A stretch of DNA of 64,000 nt, taken from Demequina capsici (GTDB lineage: Bacteria; Actinomycetota; Actinomycetes; Actinomycetales; Demequinaceae). The stretch covers positions 2,356,001 to 2,420,000 of the forward strand of contig NZ_CP134880.1 in assembly GCF_032102965.1 (NCBI RefSeq). Reading direction: 5' to 3'. Shown one piece after another: positions 9,344 to 17,619 of this stretch (within the stretch, counting starts at the first letter, position 1; every line of letters begins with the position of its first letter). Under the pieces are notes generated by a model. That model saw nothing but the letters and a program-made list of their open reading frames with translations, was not told where the DNA came from and searched no databases. The position numbers were made by a program, and so were the translations under genes.

Positions 9344-10213
9344 CTACATCTCCGCGACCGGATCCAGCGGCGGGTAGGCCTCGAGCTCGGGGTAGACCAT
9401 GACGCCGGCGCCGTGCGACTTCTGCGGCTTCCAGTGTGCCGCGAAGCAGGGCGCGATGGAGCGCCACAGGTACTGGTGCTCCATGGGCGGCTCGCCACGC
9501 TCGTACCACTCGTTGACGGAGTAGGCCACGATGTCCGCGAGCTGGATGAGCTCGCGGTCCAGCGTGCCGAAGTGCGAGTCGATCCACAGCGGCTTGTCCA
9601 GCACGGGCTCGAAGTGGGGTCGGTTGTGCTCCCGCTTCTCCAGCGCGGTCCGCGCGGCGTACATGGCGCCGCTCCTGAAGTAGGCCTCATGCTCGTCCTG
9701 CTGGTCGGCCACGAACAGCGCGCCCTCGCCGCGGTTCACCTGGTCGAGCGTGAGCGCGACGCGCTCGTACAGCCGCGTGTACGCGATGGCGAGCGGGTCG
9801 GTGTCCTCGCCTGTGAGCGCCATGGCCCTCTTGTCCACGAGGGCCGCGAAGATCAGCGGCCGGAACTTGGCGAACAGCTGGCCCACGTCGTTGAGGAACC
9901 TCTCCATCACCTCCGGGTCGTCCAGCTCGCGCCAGCCCTCGGGCAGGAAGCGGGCGCGCTCGTGGCCGCGCAGGCGGCTGGAGTGCGTGAGGAAGCGGCC
10001 CTTGATCTCTGACAGGTTCCAGTCCGGGGAACCGACGGAAGCCGGGAAGTAGTGCCGTTTGATGCCGAGGATCTCGTGCCCCAGCGCCTCGCGGGAGGAG
10101 TCATGGATGCCGACTGCGGCGAGGATGAACACCTGGCTTGGCGATCCATGCCCGCCGTGCCTGTGCTCGAGCGGGGCGGTGTCACCGCATTCGTCGATGT
10201 AGAACAGCAGCAT
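9344..10213 (-). CDS. DUF3800 domain protein
   Basis: A 289-residue protein opening with the family signature MLLFYIDECGDT and carrying the conserved QLADIVAYSV near residue 225. DUF3800 proteins are predicted RNase H-fold proteins with acidic active-site residues, often found in variable or mobile regions; their biochemical role is not settled. A strong AAGGAGG site precedes the ATG. Its place at the edge of the accessory stretch fits a transferred gene, but nothing ties it functionally to its neighbours. Confidence 0.8.
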   Translation of the reverse strand: MLLFYIDECGDTAPLEHRHGGHGSPSQVFILAAVGIHDSSREALGHEILGIKRHYFPASVGSPDWNLSEIKGRFLTHSSRLRGHERARFLPEGWRELDDPEVMERFLNDVGQLFAKFRPLIFAALVDKRAMALTGEDTDPLAIAYTRLYERVALTLDQVNRGEGALFVADQQDEHEAYFRSGAMYAARTALEKREHNRPHFEPVLDKPLWIDSHFGTLDRELIQLADIVAYSVNEWYERGEPPMEHQYLWRSIAPCFAAHWKPQKSHGAGVMVYPELEAYPPLDPVAEM

Positions 10214-10284
10214 CGCGTGCCTCCTTGCACCTGCTTCGAGCGTACTCGCAGGCAGGACGGCGAAGCCAGCGTGTCACCGCAGGC

Positions 10285-11685
10285 TCAGGCGGCGCGCTCT
10301 GCGAGCATCTTGACGCCCAGCCGCATCTGCTCGGGTGGCAGGTAGAACGGCAGCCGGAAGTGGCCGGCGGCCGCGCCGGGGATCACCTCGAACGACGAGC
10401 CCGGCGCCACGGGGGCACCTGCCGCGGATGACCGCTCGGCGAACCTGTCGGCGTTGCCCTCGCCGAGCCTCACCCAGAGCGAGGGGCCACCTTCGGGCTC
10501 GTGCCACGTCCAATCGAGGCCGTGCTCCTTGACGGCGCCCCGGGTCGCGTCGAGCGATTCGCGCAGCACCGCGATCCGCCACGTAAGCGTCTCCTGGTAG
10601 TGCTCGCGCAGCATGCGTGCCGCGATGCGCTGGAAGACCGCGGGCGATCCCAGGTCCATCGCGGCACGACGGTGCCGCAACTGGGCCGCGAGCGTCGCGT
10701 TGGTGTGGAGCCAGCCGATGCGCAGGCCGCCCCAGAACACCTTGGACATGCCGCCCACGGTGATGACGGAGGCGCCGGACGCATACGAGGCGAGCGGACG
10801 ACGCGGGCTGCCGTCGAGCGCGAGATCGCCGATGGTGCGGTCGTCGATGACGGTGGTGCCCACGGCTGCGGCGGCGGTGAGCACCTCGAGCGCGGACTCC
10901 TCGCTCATCGCGGTGCCGGTGGGGTTGTGGAAGGTCGTGAGGTAGGCGAGGTCAGGCCTGCTTGCTCGCAGCAGCTTGGCGGAGGCGCGCGCATCGAGGC
11001 CCTCGTCGCGCATCGGCAGCGCGAGCGGGCGCGTTCCGGAGGCCTGGACCGCGTCGAACACGCCTGGGTACGTGATCGATTCGAGCGCGACGGGCTTGGC
11101 GGGGCCGGCCAGCATGGTCACGACGAGCCAGAGCGCCTGCTGGGCGCCAGAGGTGACGACCACCTCGTCGGGCCGTGCCGGGACACCCTGCGCGCGCAGG
11201 TGATCCGTGACGGCGAGCACCAGCTCGCGGTCGCCGAGCGCGGCGTAACCGTTGCCGATGGCGGGGCTGCCGCCGATGAAGCCGGACAGGTCCGCGAACG
11301 CCTCGGTGACGATCGGGGCGGGCGGCGGCGAGGCGGTGTTGAAGGAGATGATCGGCTCGTACCGGTCCACGAGGATCTTGCTGAAGCGGTCCTGCGCGGA
11401 GAGCGCCATCACGCCGCGCGACAGCGATCCCAGACGGGGCGCCGCTCCGGGCTTCACCTCGAGCCAGCCGATCTCGCGCAGCTGCTGGTACGCCGCGGTG
11501 ACGGTGTTGCGCGACAGGTGCAGCTCGGTCGCGAGCGCACGCTCGGACGGCAGGCGCGCGCCGTGCTCGAGCGAGCCCGACTCGGCCAGGGCGACGATCG
11601 CGTCGGCCAGCTGCTGGTACAGCGGCCCGCGACCCGACTGCCAGTGGTCGAGCACGGCGGTGAGCTGCTGGGCTGCGGTGAGCAT
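10285..11685 (-). CDS. MocR-family regulator: GntR helix-turn-helix fused to aminotransferase fold
   Basis: A 466-residue protein from ATG 11685. Residues 1-90 form a GntR winged helix (YQQLADAIVALAESGSL, LPSERALATELHLSRNTV). The rest is a fold-type I PLP-binding domain with FHNPTGTAMSE and the likely Schiff-base lysine in GGMSKVFWGGLRIGW. MocR proteins sense PLP or amino-acid metabolites and usually control a neighbouring gene; the target here is unknown and no vitamin B6 or GABA genes are nearby. A CACGAT hexamer six bases before the ATG suggests a leaderless mRNA. Upstream inverted repeats are candidate operators. Confidence 0.88.
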   Translation of the reverse strand: MLTAAQQLTAVLDHWQSGRGPLYQQLADAIVALAESGSLEHGARLPSERALATELHLSRNTVTAAYQQLREIGWLEVKPGAAPRLGSLSRGVMALSAQDRFSKILVDRYEPIISFNTASPPPAPIVTEAFADLSGFIGGSPAIGNGYAALGDRELVLAVTDHLRAQGVPARPDEVVVTSGAQQALWLVVTMLAGPAKPVALESITYPGVFDAVQASGTRPLALPMRDEGLDARASAKLLRASRPDLAYLTTFHNPTGTAMSEESALEVLTAAAAVGTTVIDDRTIGDLALDGSPRRPLASYASGASVITVGGMSKVFWGGLRIGWLHTNATLAAQLRHRRAAMDLGSPAVFQRIAARMLREHYQETLTWRIAVLRESLDATRGAVKEHGLDWTWHEPEGGPSLWVRLGEGNADRFAERSSAAGAPVAPGSSFEVIPGAAAGHFRLPFYLPPEQMRLGVKMLAERAA

Positions 11686-11704
11686 GCGCCCATCGTGGCC
11701 GGAA

Positions 11705-11761
11705 CCGGCACCTTCCAGCAAGTGCCAGTGCCGGGCGAGGCGGCACCTGGACCACGGTGCC
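11705..11761. promoter_or_regulatory. Candidate MocR operator: two nested inverted repeats
   Basis: CCGGCAC (11705-11711) pairs with GTGCCGG (11728-11734), and GGCACC (11742-11747) pairs with GGTGCC (11756-11761). The shared half-site GTGCC/GGCAC occurs five times in 57 bases, immediately upstream of the MocR gene and in the divergent interval to the MgtE-like gene. Autoregulatory binding is inferred. Confidence 0.45.
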
Positions 11762-11834
11762 AGTCTTGCTCGACGACTCGGACGACGCCGATCGTCCCAC
11801 GGCCCCCTTCCAGGGCCTCTCACCGGTGCGCCGC

Positions 11835-11840
11835 TACTGT
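11835..11840 (+). promoter_or_regulatory. -10 box of the MgtE-like gene (leaderless)
   Basis: TACTGT is followed by six bases and the ATG at 11847. No ribosome site is present between the two. Confidence 0.5.
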
Positions 11841-11846
11841 AGACAC

Positions 11847-13136
11847 ATGAGCACCGGACCCGAGCGCGTCTACATCGCGAGGCTGGCCGGCACCACCGTC
11901 TTCGACCCTCTGGGCGACGCCGTGGGCCGCGTCCGCGACGTCGTGCTGCTGGTGCGCCGCAGCGGCGGCGCCCCCACCGCCGTCGGCCTGGTGGTGGAGG
12001 TCCCCGGTCGTCGCCGTGTCTTCATGCCGCTCACGCGCGTCACCTCCATCTCCCCCGGCCAGGTCATCTGCACCGGCGTCATCAACCTGCGCCGCTTCAA
12101 GGCGCGTCAGGGTGAGACCCTCGCCGTGGCGGAGATGTTCGAGCGCAGCGTGAAGCTGAAGTCGGACAAGAGCACCGCGTACATCGAGGACATGGCCATC
12201 GAGCCGGACCGCACCCGCACCTGGCACGTCTCCAAGCTCTTCGTGCGTCGCGCCGAACGACGCAAGGGCGTCCTCGGCTTCTCGCGTCGAGGCGAGGCGC
12301 TCGTGGTCGACACGGACCAGGTCACCGGCCTGTCCACCCGCGACAAGAACCAGGGCGCGGCCCTCGTCATCGAGTCCTTCGAGGACCACAAGCCAGCCGA
12401 CCTCGCCGCCGCGCTGCTGGAGATGTCGCCCTCACGGTCCGCCGAGATCGCCGCCGCGCTCGACGATGAGCGCCTGGCCGACGTGCTCGAGGAGATGCCC
12501 GAGGAGGACCAGATCGTCCTGCTCTCCACCCTGCGCTCGGAACGCGCCGCCGACGTGCTCGAGGCCATGGACCCCGACGACGCCGCCGACCTGCTGGGCG
12601 ACCTCCCCGAGAAGCAGGCAGCCGCCCTGCTCGAGCTCATGGAGCCCGAGGACGCCAAGCACGTGGAGCAGCTGCTCGGCTACGAGGACGACACTGCCGG
12701 CGGCCTGATGACCACCGAGCCCGTCATCGTGGGCCCCGAGACGTCCGTCGCGAGCTGCCTCGCGATGGTCCGGAAGCAGGAGCTGCCTCCTGCGCTCGCC
12801 TCCATGGTGTTCGTGGTGCGACCGCCGCTCGAGACCCCCACCGGCCGGTACGTCGGCCTTGTCCACCTGCAACGCCTGCTGCGCGAGCCGCCTCACGAGG
12901 CGATCGGCACGTTCGTGGACCCTGCTATCGCTCCGCTGCACCCCGACGCCCGCCTGCCCGAGGTCGCGCGTCGCATGGCGGCGTACGACATCCTCGCGCT
13001 GCCGGTCGTGGGTGACGACCATCGCCTGGTGGGAGCCGTCTCCATCGACGACGTGCTCGACCACCTGCTGCCCAGCGACTGGCGCGAGCACATCGACGAG
13101 GACTCCGGGCCGGAGCAGGAGGTGCTCCATGGCTGA
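11847..13136 (+). CDS. MgtE N-domain and CBS-pair protein without a transport domain
   Basis: A 429-residue soluble protein. Residues 1-150 resemble PRC-barrel-like segments, residues about 170-280 are the MgtE intracellular superhelical domain (ADLAAALLEM, AADVLEAMDPDDAADLL), and residues 285-420 are two CBS domains. The MgtE membrane channel is absent, so this is not itself a magnesium transporter. The arrangement before a DUF1003 gene and mrp is conserved in actinobacteria, including mycobacteria. A Mg2+ or nucleotide sensing role is inferred from the CBS and MgtE domains. The start follows a -10 box directly, and the stop overlaps the next gene by eight bases. Confidence 0.85.
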   Translation: MSTGPERVYIARLAGTTVFDPLGDAVGRVRDVVLLVRRSGGAPTAVGLVVEVPGRRRVFMPLTRVTSISPGQVICTGVINLRRFKARQGETLAVAEMFERSVKLKSDKSTAYIEDMAIEPDRTRTWHVSKLFVRRAERRKGVLGFSRRGEALVVDTDQVTGLSTRDKNQGAALVIESFEDHKPADLAAALLEMSPSRSAEIAAALDDERLADVLEEMPEEDQIVLLSTLRSERAADVLEAMDPDDAADLLGDLPEKQAAALLELMEPEDAKHVEQLLGYEDDTAGGLMTTEPVIVGPETSVASCLAMVRKQELPPALASMVFVVRPPLETPTGRYVGLVHLQRLLREPPHEAIGTFVDPAIAPLHPDARLPEVARRMAAYDILALPVVGDDHRLVGAVSIDDVLDHLLPSDWREHIDEDSGPEQEVLHG

Positions 13137-13671
13137 GCGCCGACTCGACCGTCCGAAGGCCGAGGACCGCGGCCTCTTCCGCCGTCGGTCGCGCCCTTCC
13201 TCGAGCCCCGACAGGGCTGGACAGATCTCCGAGGCGATCGCCCGGTTCCTGGGCACGCCGCAGTTCATCTTCTACCTGACGCTGTTCTGCATCGTGTGGA
13301 TCGCGTGGAACGTCTCGGGACCGGCGAACCTCCAGTTCGACAAGGCGGCGAACGGCTTCACCGCGCTCACGCTGATGCTCTCGCTCCAGGCCTCCTACGC
13401 CGCGCCCCTGATCCTGCTCGCGCAGAACCGCCAGGCGGACCGCGACCGCGTGGCCGCCGAGCAGGACCGCCAGCGCGCGGAGCGCTCGCTCGCCGACACG
13501 GAGTACCTGGCCCGCGAGGTCGCGGCGCTCCGGCAGGCCATCAACGAGACCGCCACCCGCGACTTCGTCCGCTCGGAGCTGAGGGCGCTCCTCGAGGAGC
13601 TCCGCGAGGAGGACAAGGACCACGAGGAGCCGGACGAGCCCAAGGAGTCCAAGCGCGGCCGCAGCCGCTGA
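13129..13671 (+). CDS. DUF1003 membrane protein
   Basis: A 180-residue protein with the DUF1003 core: GTPQFIFYLTLFCIVWI, a WNVSGP turn, and a second helix ending PLILLAQNRQADRDR. It has two transmembrane helices, followed by a long charged coiled coil and an acidic/basic tail. The start overlaps the MgtE-like gene, and an AGGAGG site lies a few bases before the ATG, indicating translational coupling. The function of DUF1003 is unknown. Confidence 0.88.
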   Translation: MAERRLDRPKAEDRGLFRRRSRPSSSPDRAGQISEAIARFLGTPQFIFYLTLFCIVWIAWNVSGPANLQFDKAANGFTALTLMLSLQASYAAPLILLAQNRQADRDRVAAEQDRQRAERSLADTEYLAREVAALRQAINETATRDFVRSELRALLEELREEDKDHEEPDEPKESKRGRSR

Positions 13672-13683
13672 CAGGGGCGCGCG

Positions 13684-14259
13684 TCAGCGCGAGCCGAGCA
13701 ACCGCGAGAGCCGCTGCTCCAGCCGGCACTCGCCCAGGCCGCGTCCGGCCAGGTACGACACCACCACTCCCACCACGATCGAGGCGACCGCACGCCTGGG
13801 CTGGTCTCTCACGTACTCCCCCACGATGTCGCCCACGCCCGCCAGGTTCGCGTGCGCCATCACCTCGGGCAACCAGGGACCCGGCTGCGCGGCAAGCACA
13901 CCGATGTGCATTCCCAGCACGGCGAGCGCCATCGACACCACCGCGATGACAGTGGCGGCCACTCCGGCACGGTGGCAACGGGTGGTCACCTGCGTGGCCA
14001 TCGAGGCACCCGCCGCGAGGCCCAGCGCCACGACGATCGTGCGCTCCTGATGACCGGTCAGGAAGGCGACGCCTGACGCGGCCACCGCCAACGGGACCGT
14101 GATCGCAAGCCCCAGCATGGACCCGCGGAGCACCGCCCGCGCATGGCGGGCCTCGTGGTCGGAGGACTCCCGCGCGGAGTCACGGACGGGCGCGATGGAC
14201 GCTCCACCCTTGAGGGTCCCGGAGCGTGCCATCGACTCTGACGGCACGGCGTGTGTCAT
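13684..14259 (-). CDS. Unknown four-helix membrane protein
   Basis: A 191-residue protein with a polar N-terminal 45 residues and about four hydrophobic segments (SMLGLAITVPLAVAASGVAF, IVVALGLAAGASM, ATVIAVVSMALAVLGMHIGV, AVASIVVGVVVSYLAG). No family is recognised. It converges on the DUF1003 gene and diverges from mrp. An internal Met at residue 10 is an alternative start. Similar length and topology recur in the 185-residue gene on the other side of mrp, though the sequences look unrelated. Confidence 0.6.
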   Translation of the reverse strand: MTHAVPSESMARSGTLKGGASIAPVRDSARESSDHEARHARAVLRGSMLGLAITVPLAVAASGVAFLTGHQERTIVVALGLAAGASMATQVTTRCHRAGVAATVIAVVSMALAVLGMHIGVLAAQPGPWLPEVMAHANLAGVGDIVGEYVRDQPRRAVASIVVGVVVSYLAGRGLGECRLEQRLSRLLGSR

Positions 14260-14429
14260 GAACTCACCAGCTCGGGGGGACTGAAGGGAAGGTCACGGAA
14301 TGATCACGACGTTAGCCATCGACACCCCTGGGGGCAAGCGATTGAATCGTTTTCTCTGATTCGCACAAACGCGGCCGCCACCCGGTGCCGCGCCCCGCAC
14401 GAGCGGGGTCCGGCGGGTCGTGGAACGCC

Positions 14430-14435
14430 TACGAT
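14430..14435 (+). promoter_or_regulatory. -10 box of mrp (leaderless)
   Basis: TACGAT is followed by seven bases and the ATG at 14443. An earlier in-frame ATG at 14434 overlaps the box and is therefore not the start. Confidence 0.5.
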
Positions 14436-14442
14436 GGACCCC

Positions 14443-15570
14443 ATGCCTCTTCTCACCGAGCTCGAGTCCGCACTCGCCGGCGTGATCGACCCCGAGATCC
14501 GCCGGCCCATCACGGAGATCGGCATGGTCCGGTCCGTCCAGGTGGAGGACGACGGCCTCGCCGTCATCGGCATCGACCTCACCACCCAGGGCTGTCCGAT
14601 GCGCGAGCGCATCACGGGGGACGTGGACAAGGCGGCGCGCACGGTCGCCGGCGTCACCGACGTGCGCATCGAACTGGGCGTCATGTCCGACGAACAGCGC
14701 CAGAACCTCCGCTCGCAGCTTCGCGGCGGCAAGCCCGAGCCGGTGATCCCGTTCACCCAGCCGGGCAACCTCACCCGCATCTACGCGATCGCGTCCGGCA
14801 AGGGCGGAGTCGGCAAGTCCACGGTCACCGCGAACCTCGCGGCCGCGATGGCCGCCGACGGGCTCAAGGTCGGCGTGCTCGATGCCGACATCTTCGGCTT
14901 CTCCATCCCCGGCATGCTGGGGGTCGAGGGGCAGCCGACGCGTCTGGACGACATGCTGCTGCCGCCCATCGCCCACGAGGTCAAGGCCGTGTCCATCGGC
15001 ATGTTCGTGCCCGAGGGCCAGCCGGTCGTGTGGCGTGGCCCCATGCTCCACCGTGCGATCGAGCAGTTCCTGGCAGACGTGTTCTGGGGCGACCTCGACG
15101 TGCTGCTCCTGGACCTCCCGCCCGGGACCGGCGACATCGCGATCTCAGTCGCGCAGCTCCTGCCGCACGCGGAGCTGGTCGTCGTCACCACCCCTCAGGC
15201 AGCCGCTTCCGGCGTGGCCGAGCGCGCGGGGTCGATCGCGACGCAGACCTCCCAGTCCGTGGTCGGGGTCATCGAGAACATGGCCTGGCTGGACCAGGCC
15301 GACGGGACGCGCCTGCACCTCTTCGGCGAAGGCGGCGGCACGCGCGTCGCGGACCGGCTGTCGTCGACGCTCGGCACATCGGTGCCTCTGCTCGGACAGA
15401 TCCCCCTGGACATCGCGGCGCGCGAGGCGGGCGACGGGGGAACGCCTGTGGTGCTCTCAGACCCGGACTCCCCCGCGGCCGCCGCGCTGCGGGACGTCGC
15501 GCGTCGACTCGCGAGCCGTCAGCGCGGGCTCGCCGGGCGATCGCTGGGCGTCACGCCCGTCAAGCGGTAA
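14443..15570 (+). CDS. mrp: Mrp/NBP35-type iron-sulfur carrier ATPase
   Basis: A 375-residue cytosolic P-loop ATPase. An N-terminal MIP18/DUF59 domain (residues 5-80) precedes the Mrp domain with deviant Walker A GKGGVGKSTVTANLAAAM near residue 119. Family members bind and pass on Fe-S clusters. The CPxC cysteine pair that usually follows the ENM motif is missing here (ENMAWLDQADGTRLHLFGEG), as in some other actinobacterial Mrp proteins, so cluster binding is not assured. The gene belongs to the conserved MgtE-like/DUF1003/mrp neighbourhood. Confidence 0.9.
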   Translation: MPLLTELESALAGVIDPEIRRPITEIGMVRSVQVEDDGLAVIGIDLTTQGCPMRERITGDVDKAARTVAGVTDVRIELGVMSDEQRQNLRSQLRGGKPEPVIPFTQPGNLTRIYAIASGKGGVGKSTVTANLAAAMAADGLKVGVLDADIFGFSIPGMLGVEGQPTRLDDMLLPPIAHEVKAVSIGMFVPEGQPVVWRGPMLHRAIEQFLADVFWGDLDVLLLDLPPGTGDIAISVAQLLPHAELVVVTTPQAAASGVAERAGSIATQTSQSVVGVIENMAWLDQADGTRLHLFGEGGGTRVADRLSSTLGTSVPLLGQIPLDIAAREAGDGGTPVVLSDPDSPAAAALRDVARRLASRQRGLAGRSLGVTPVKR

Positions 15571-15625
15571 ACCTCGCCTTCCAGCCGTCGCGTTCTCACG
15601 ATCGCGGCGTGACGGCGGGCGGCCG

Positions 15626-16183
15626 TCAATAGCCTGCGGGACGCGAGGGGCGCGGCTCCTCAGGGTTCCTGGGCCCCCAGCCGGCGACGATCGCGGCGAC
15701 AAGGCCGCACAGCAGCACACCTGTCGACACGACCGGGACCGCGAGCGCGGCGAGCACGGCCTTGTCGAAGCCGATGCTCATGCCCTTGCCCGCGATCTGC
15801 TGCAGCAGGCCCGACCCCGCCGAGTCGACCGCGCCTGTCACCAGCATCAGGTGCACTCCGAGCGCCGTCGCGACGAACGCGGACGCCTGCGCACCGAGTC
15901 CTCGATCAGGGCTGAGGAACCTCACCGTCGCCGCGACGGCGGCTGTCACCAGCAGGCCCAACAGGACGTAGGCGAGCAGCTGCGGATCGCTCGGGACGAG
16001 CACCGAGAGCAGGAGCCCGACCGCGACCGCGACCACCAGGCCGGCGGCGAGCGCCCCCATCCGGTTGCGTCGCAAGCGGTCGAGCAGCGACCTTGGCGCG
16101 GCTGCCGGCACGGTCGGCGTCTCCGCGGTCTCGGCCCCGTCAGGGCCGGGGGTCTCGGAGGCTGAGGCGGGCTCTTCTGACAT
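15626..16183 (-). CDS. Unknown four-helix membrane protein
   Basis: A 185-residue protein. A polar, Ala/Pro/Glu-rich first 30 residues is followed by an RLRRNRMG basic patch and four predicted membrane helices (GLVVAVAVGLLLSVLV, LAYVLLGLLVTAAVAATV, a helix around ATALGVHLMLVTGAV, VSTGVLLCGLVAAIVAGW). A GAGAAGGGA ribosome site precedes the ATG. It converges with mrp. No family is recognised. Confidence 0.65.
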   Translation of the reverse strand: MSEEPASASETPGPDGAETAETPTVPAAAPRSLLDRLRRNRMGALAAGLVVAVAVGLLLSVLVPSDPQLLAYVLLGLLVTAAVAATVRFLSPDRGLGAQASAFVATALGVHLMLVTGAVDSAGSGLLQQIAGKGMSIGFDKAVLAALAVPVVSTGVLLCGLVAAIVAGWGPRNPEEPRPSRPAGY

Positions 16184-16252
16184 CGTGGTCCCTTCTCACG
16201 AGAGGTGCGTTGCCATCGTCTCACGCCCACGGCGAACCGGCCCCGATCCTGG

Positions 16253-16258
16253 CACAAT
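16253..16258 (+). promoter_or_regulatory. -10 box of galK (leaderless)
   Basis: CACAAT is followed by GGCGGG and the ATG at 16265. GGCGGG is too close to the start to serve as a ribosome site. Confidence 0.45.
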
Positions 16259-16264
16259 GGCGGG

Positions 16265-17488
16265 ATGAGCGCCGTCGTCGACCCGGGCCCTACGTGGGTC
16301 GAGGCGTGGACGCCTGCAGAGGGCGCGTCCCGGGCGTCGGCCCTGCTGCGAGGGGCCTTCGGCGTGGACGCGACCTGCACGTGGCGCGCGCCCGGCAGGG
16401 TGACCGTGATCGGCGAGCACACCGACTACTCCGAGGGTCTCGCGCTTCCCACCGTCACCCCGCATGCCGTCTATGCGGCGGCGCGGCCCCGCGAGGATCG
16501 GGTGGTGCGAGTGGTGTCCGATCAAGGAGCCTTCCTCGACGGACCCGGCGCGACGTGGGAGGGGACGCTCGACACGGACCCGCAGGACGTGGAGGGCTGG
16601 CCGCGGTACGTGATCGGCCTGCTGTGGGCCATGCAGGAACGCGGGTACGACGGGTGCGGCATGGACATCGCCCTCGCCTCGTGCCTGCCTCCTCGGGCGG
16701 GGCTGGCCTCGTCCGCGGCGGTCCTCGCGGCGACCGGCCTCGTCGCCGACGACCTGTGGCGACTGGCGCTGGACGGCGATGCGGGCCGGGCCGAGATCGC
16801 CGACGCGTGCCTGGACGCCGAGAACCTGGCGGTCGGCACCCTGTGTGGAGCACTGGACCCGCACACGATCCTGCGGTGCGGCCCTGACGACGCGCTGCTG
16901 CTGGACTTCGCGGAGCATCCCACCTCCGCGGTGCCGTATCCCATGTACTTCCGCGACTACGGGCTGGGCCTGCTCGTGATCGACACAGGCGTGCCCCGCG
17001 GCGACGTGCAGCAGCTCTTCCGCACCCGTCGCTCCGAGTGCGCCGCCGCCGCGGAGTCGCTCGGCGCGCGCACGCTGCGCGAGGTGGCGGACACCCCGCT
17101 CGCGGCCCGCCGGGTCGAAGGCATCGCGGATCCTGTGCTGCGGCGGCGGGCACGCCACGTGACCGCAGAGATCGAACGCGTGCGACTTGTCGTGGGCGAG
17201 CTCAGCGGCACAGGCCCCGCCCACGAGCGCTTCGTGACCATCGGCAAGGCGATCTACCGTTCGCACGCATCCCTCGAGCTCGACTACGAGGCATCTGACC
17301 CGACGCTCGACCTGGCGGTCGACGCCGCGTTCCGCGCGGGCGCCTTGGGAGCTCGGGTGAGCGGAGCCGGCTACGGCGGCGCAGTCGTCGCGCTCGTGCG
17401 CAAGACCCAGGCTCGCCTCGCGGCGCTGCATATCGCGCACGGCTTCACCGACGCGGGTCGTGACGAGCCCCGCTTCCTCTGGGTCTAG
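16265..17488 (+). CDS. galK: Galactokinase
   Basis: A 407-residue GHMP kinase that phosphorylates galactose to galactose-1-phosphate in the Leloir pathway. The three GHMP motifs are visible: the galactokinase signature GRVTVIGEHTDYSEG near residue 42 (family GR-NLIGEHTDYN), the ATP-binding LPPRAGLASSAAVLA, and GARVSGAGYGGAVVALV near the C-terminus. It has no galT or galE neighbour here and stands alone. The transcript is probably leaderless. Confidence 0.93.
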   Translation: MSAVVDPGPTWVEAWTPAEGASRASALLRGAFGVDATCTWRAPGRVTVIGEHTDYSEGLALPTVTPHAVYAAARPREDRVVRVVSDQGAFLDGPGATWEGTLDTDPQDVEGWPRYVIGLLWAMQERGYDGCGMDIALASCLPPRAGLASSAAVLAATGLVADDLWRLALDGDAGRAEIADACLDAENLAVGTLCGALDPHTILRCGPDDALLLDFAEHPTSAVPYPMYFRDYGLGLLVIDTGVPRGDVQQLFRTRRSECAAAAESLGARTLREVADTPLAARRVEGIADPVLRRRARHVTAEIERVRLVVGELSGTGPAHERFVTIGKAIYRSHASLELDYEASDPTLDLAVDAAFRAGALGARVSGAGYGGAVVALVRKTQARLAALHIAHGFTDAGRDEPRFLWV

Positions 17489-17536
17489 CGGACGGCGGTC
17501 CTCCGCACCTGGCGCCCGATCCGCGCGAATCGAGAG

Positions 17537-17606
17537 AAGAACGCGGAGCGAGGAACGCGGAGCGACAAGCGCTGAGCGACAAGCGCTGAGCGAGAAGCGC
17601 TGAGCG
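17537..17606. repeat. Five tandem copies of a 14-base unit
   Basis: Units of the form A-rich AAG/ACAAG followed by GCGCTGAGCG or CGCGGAGCG: copies at 17537, 17551, 17565, 17579 and 17593. The last three differ by one base; the first two share a variant core. They fill the gap between convergent galK and xth. Confidence 0.85.
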
Positions 17607-17619
17607 CGCGGGTGCGCCG

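Noticed and set aside
11847-13136. Magnesium transporter MgtE
   Set aside because: The C-terminal membrane domain is absent and no hydrophobic helices are present.
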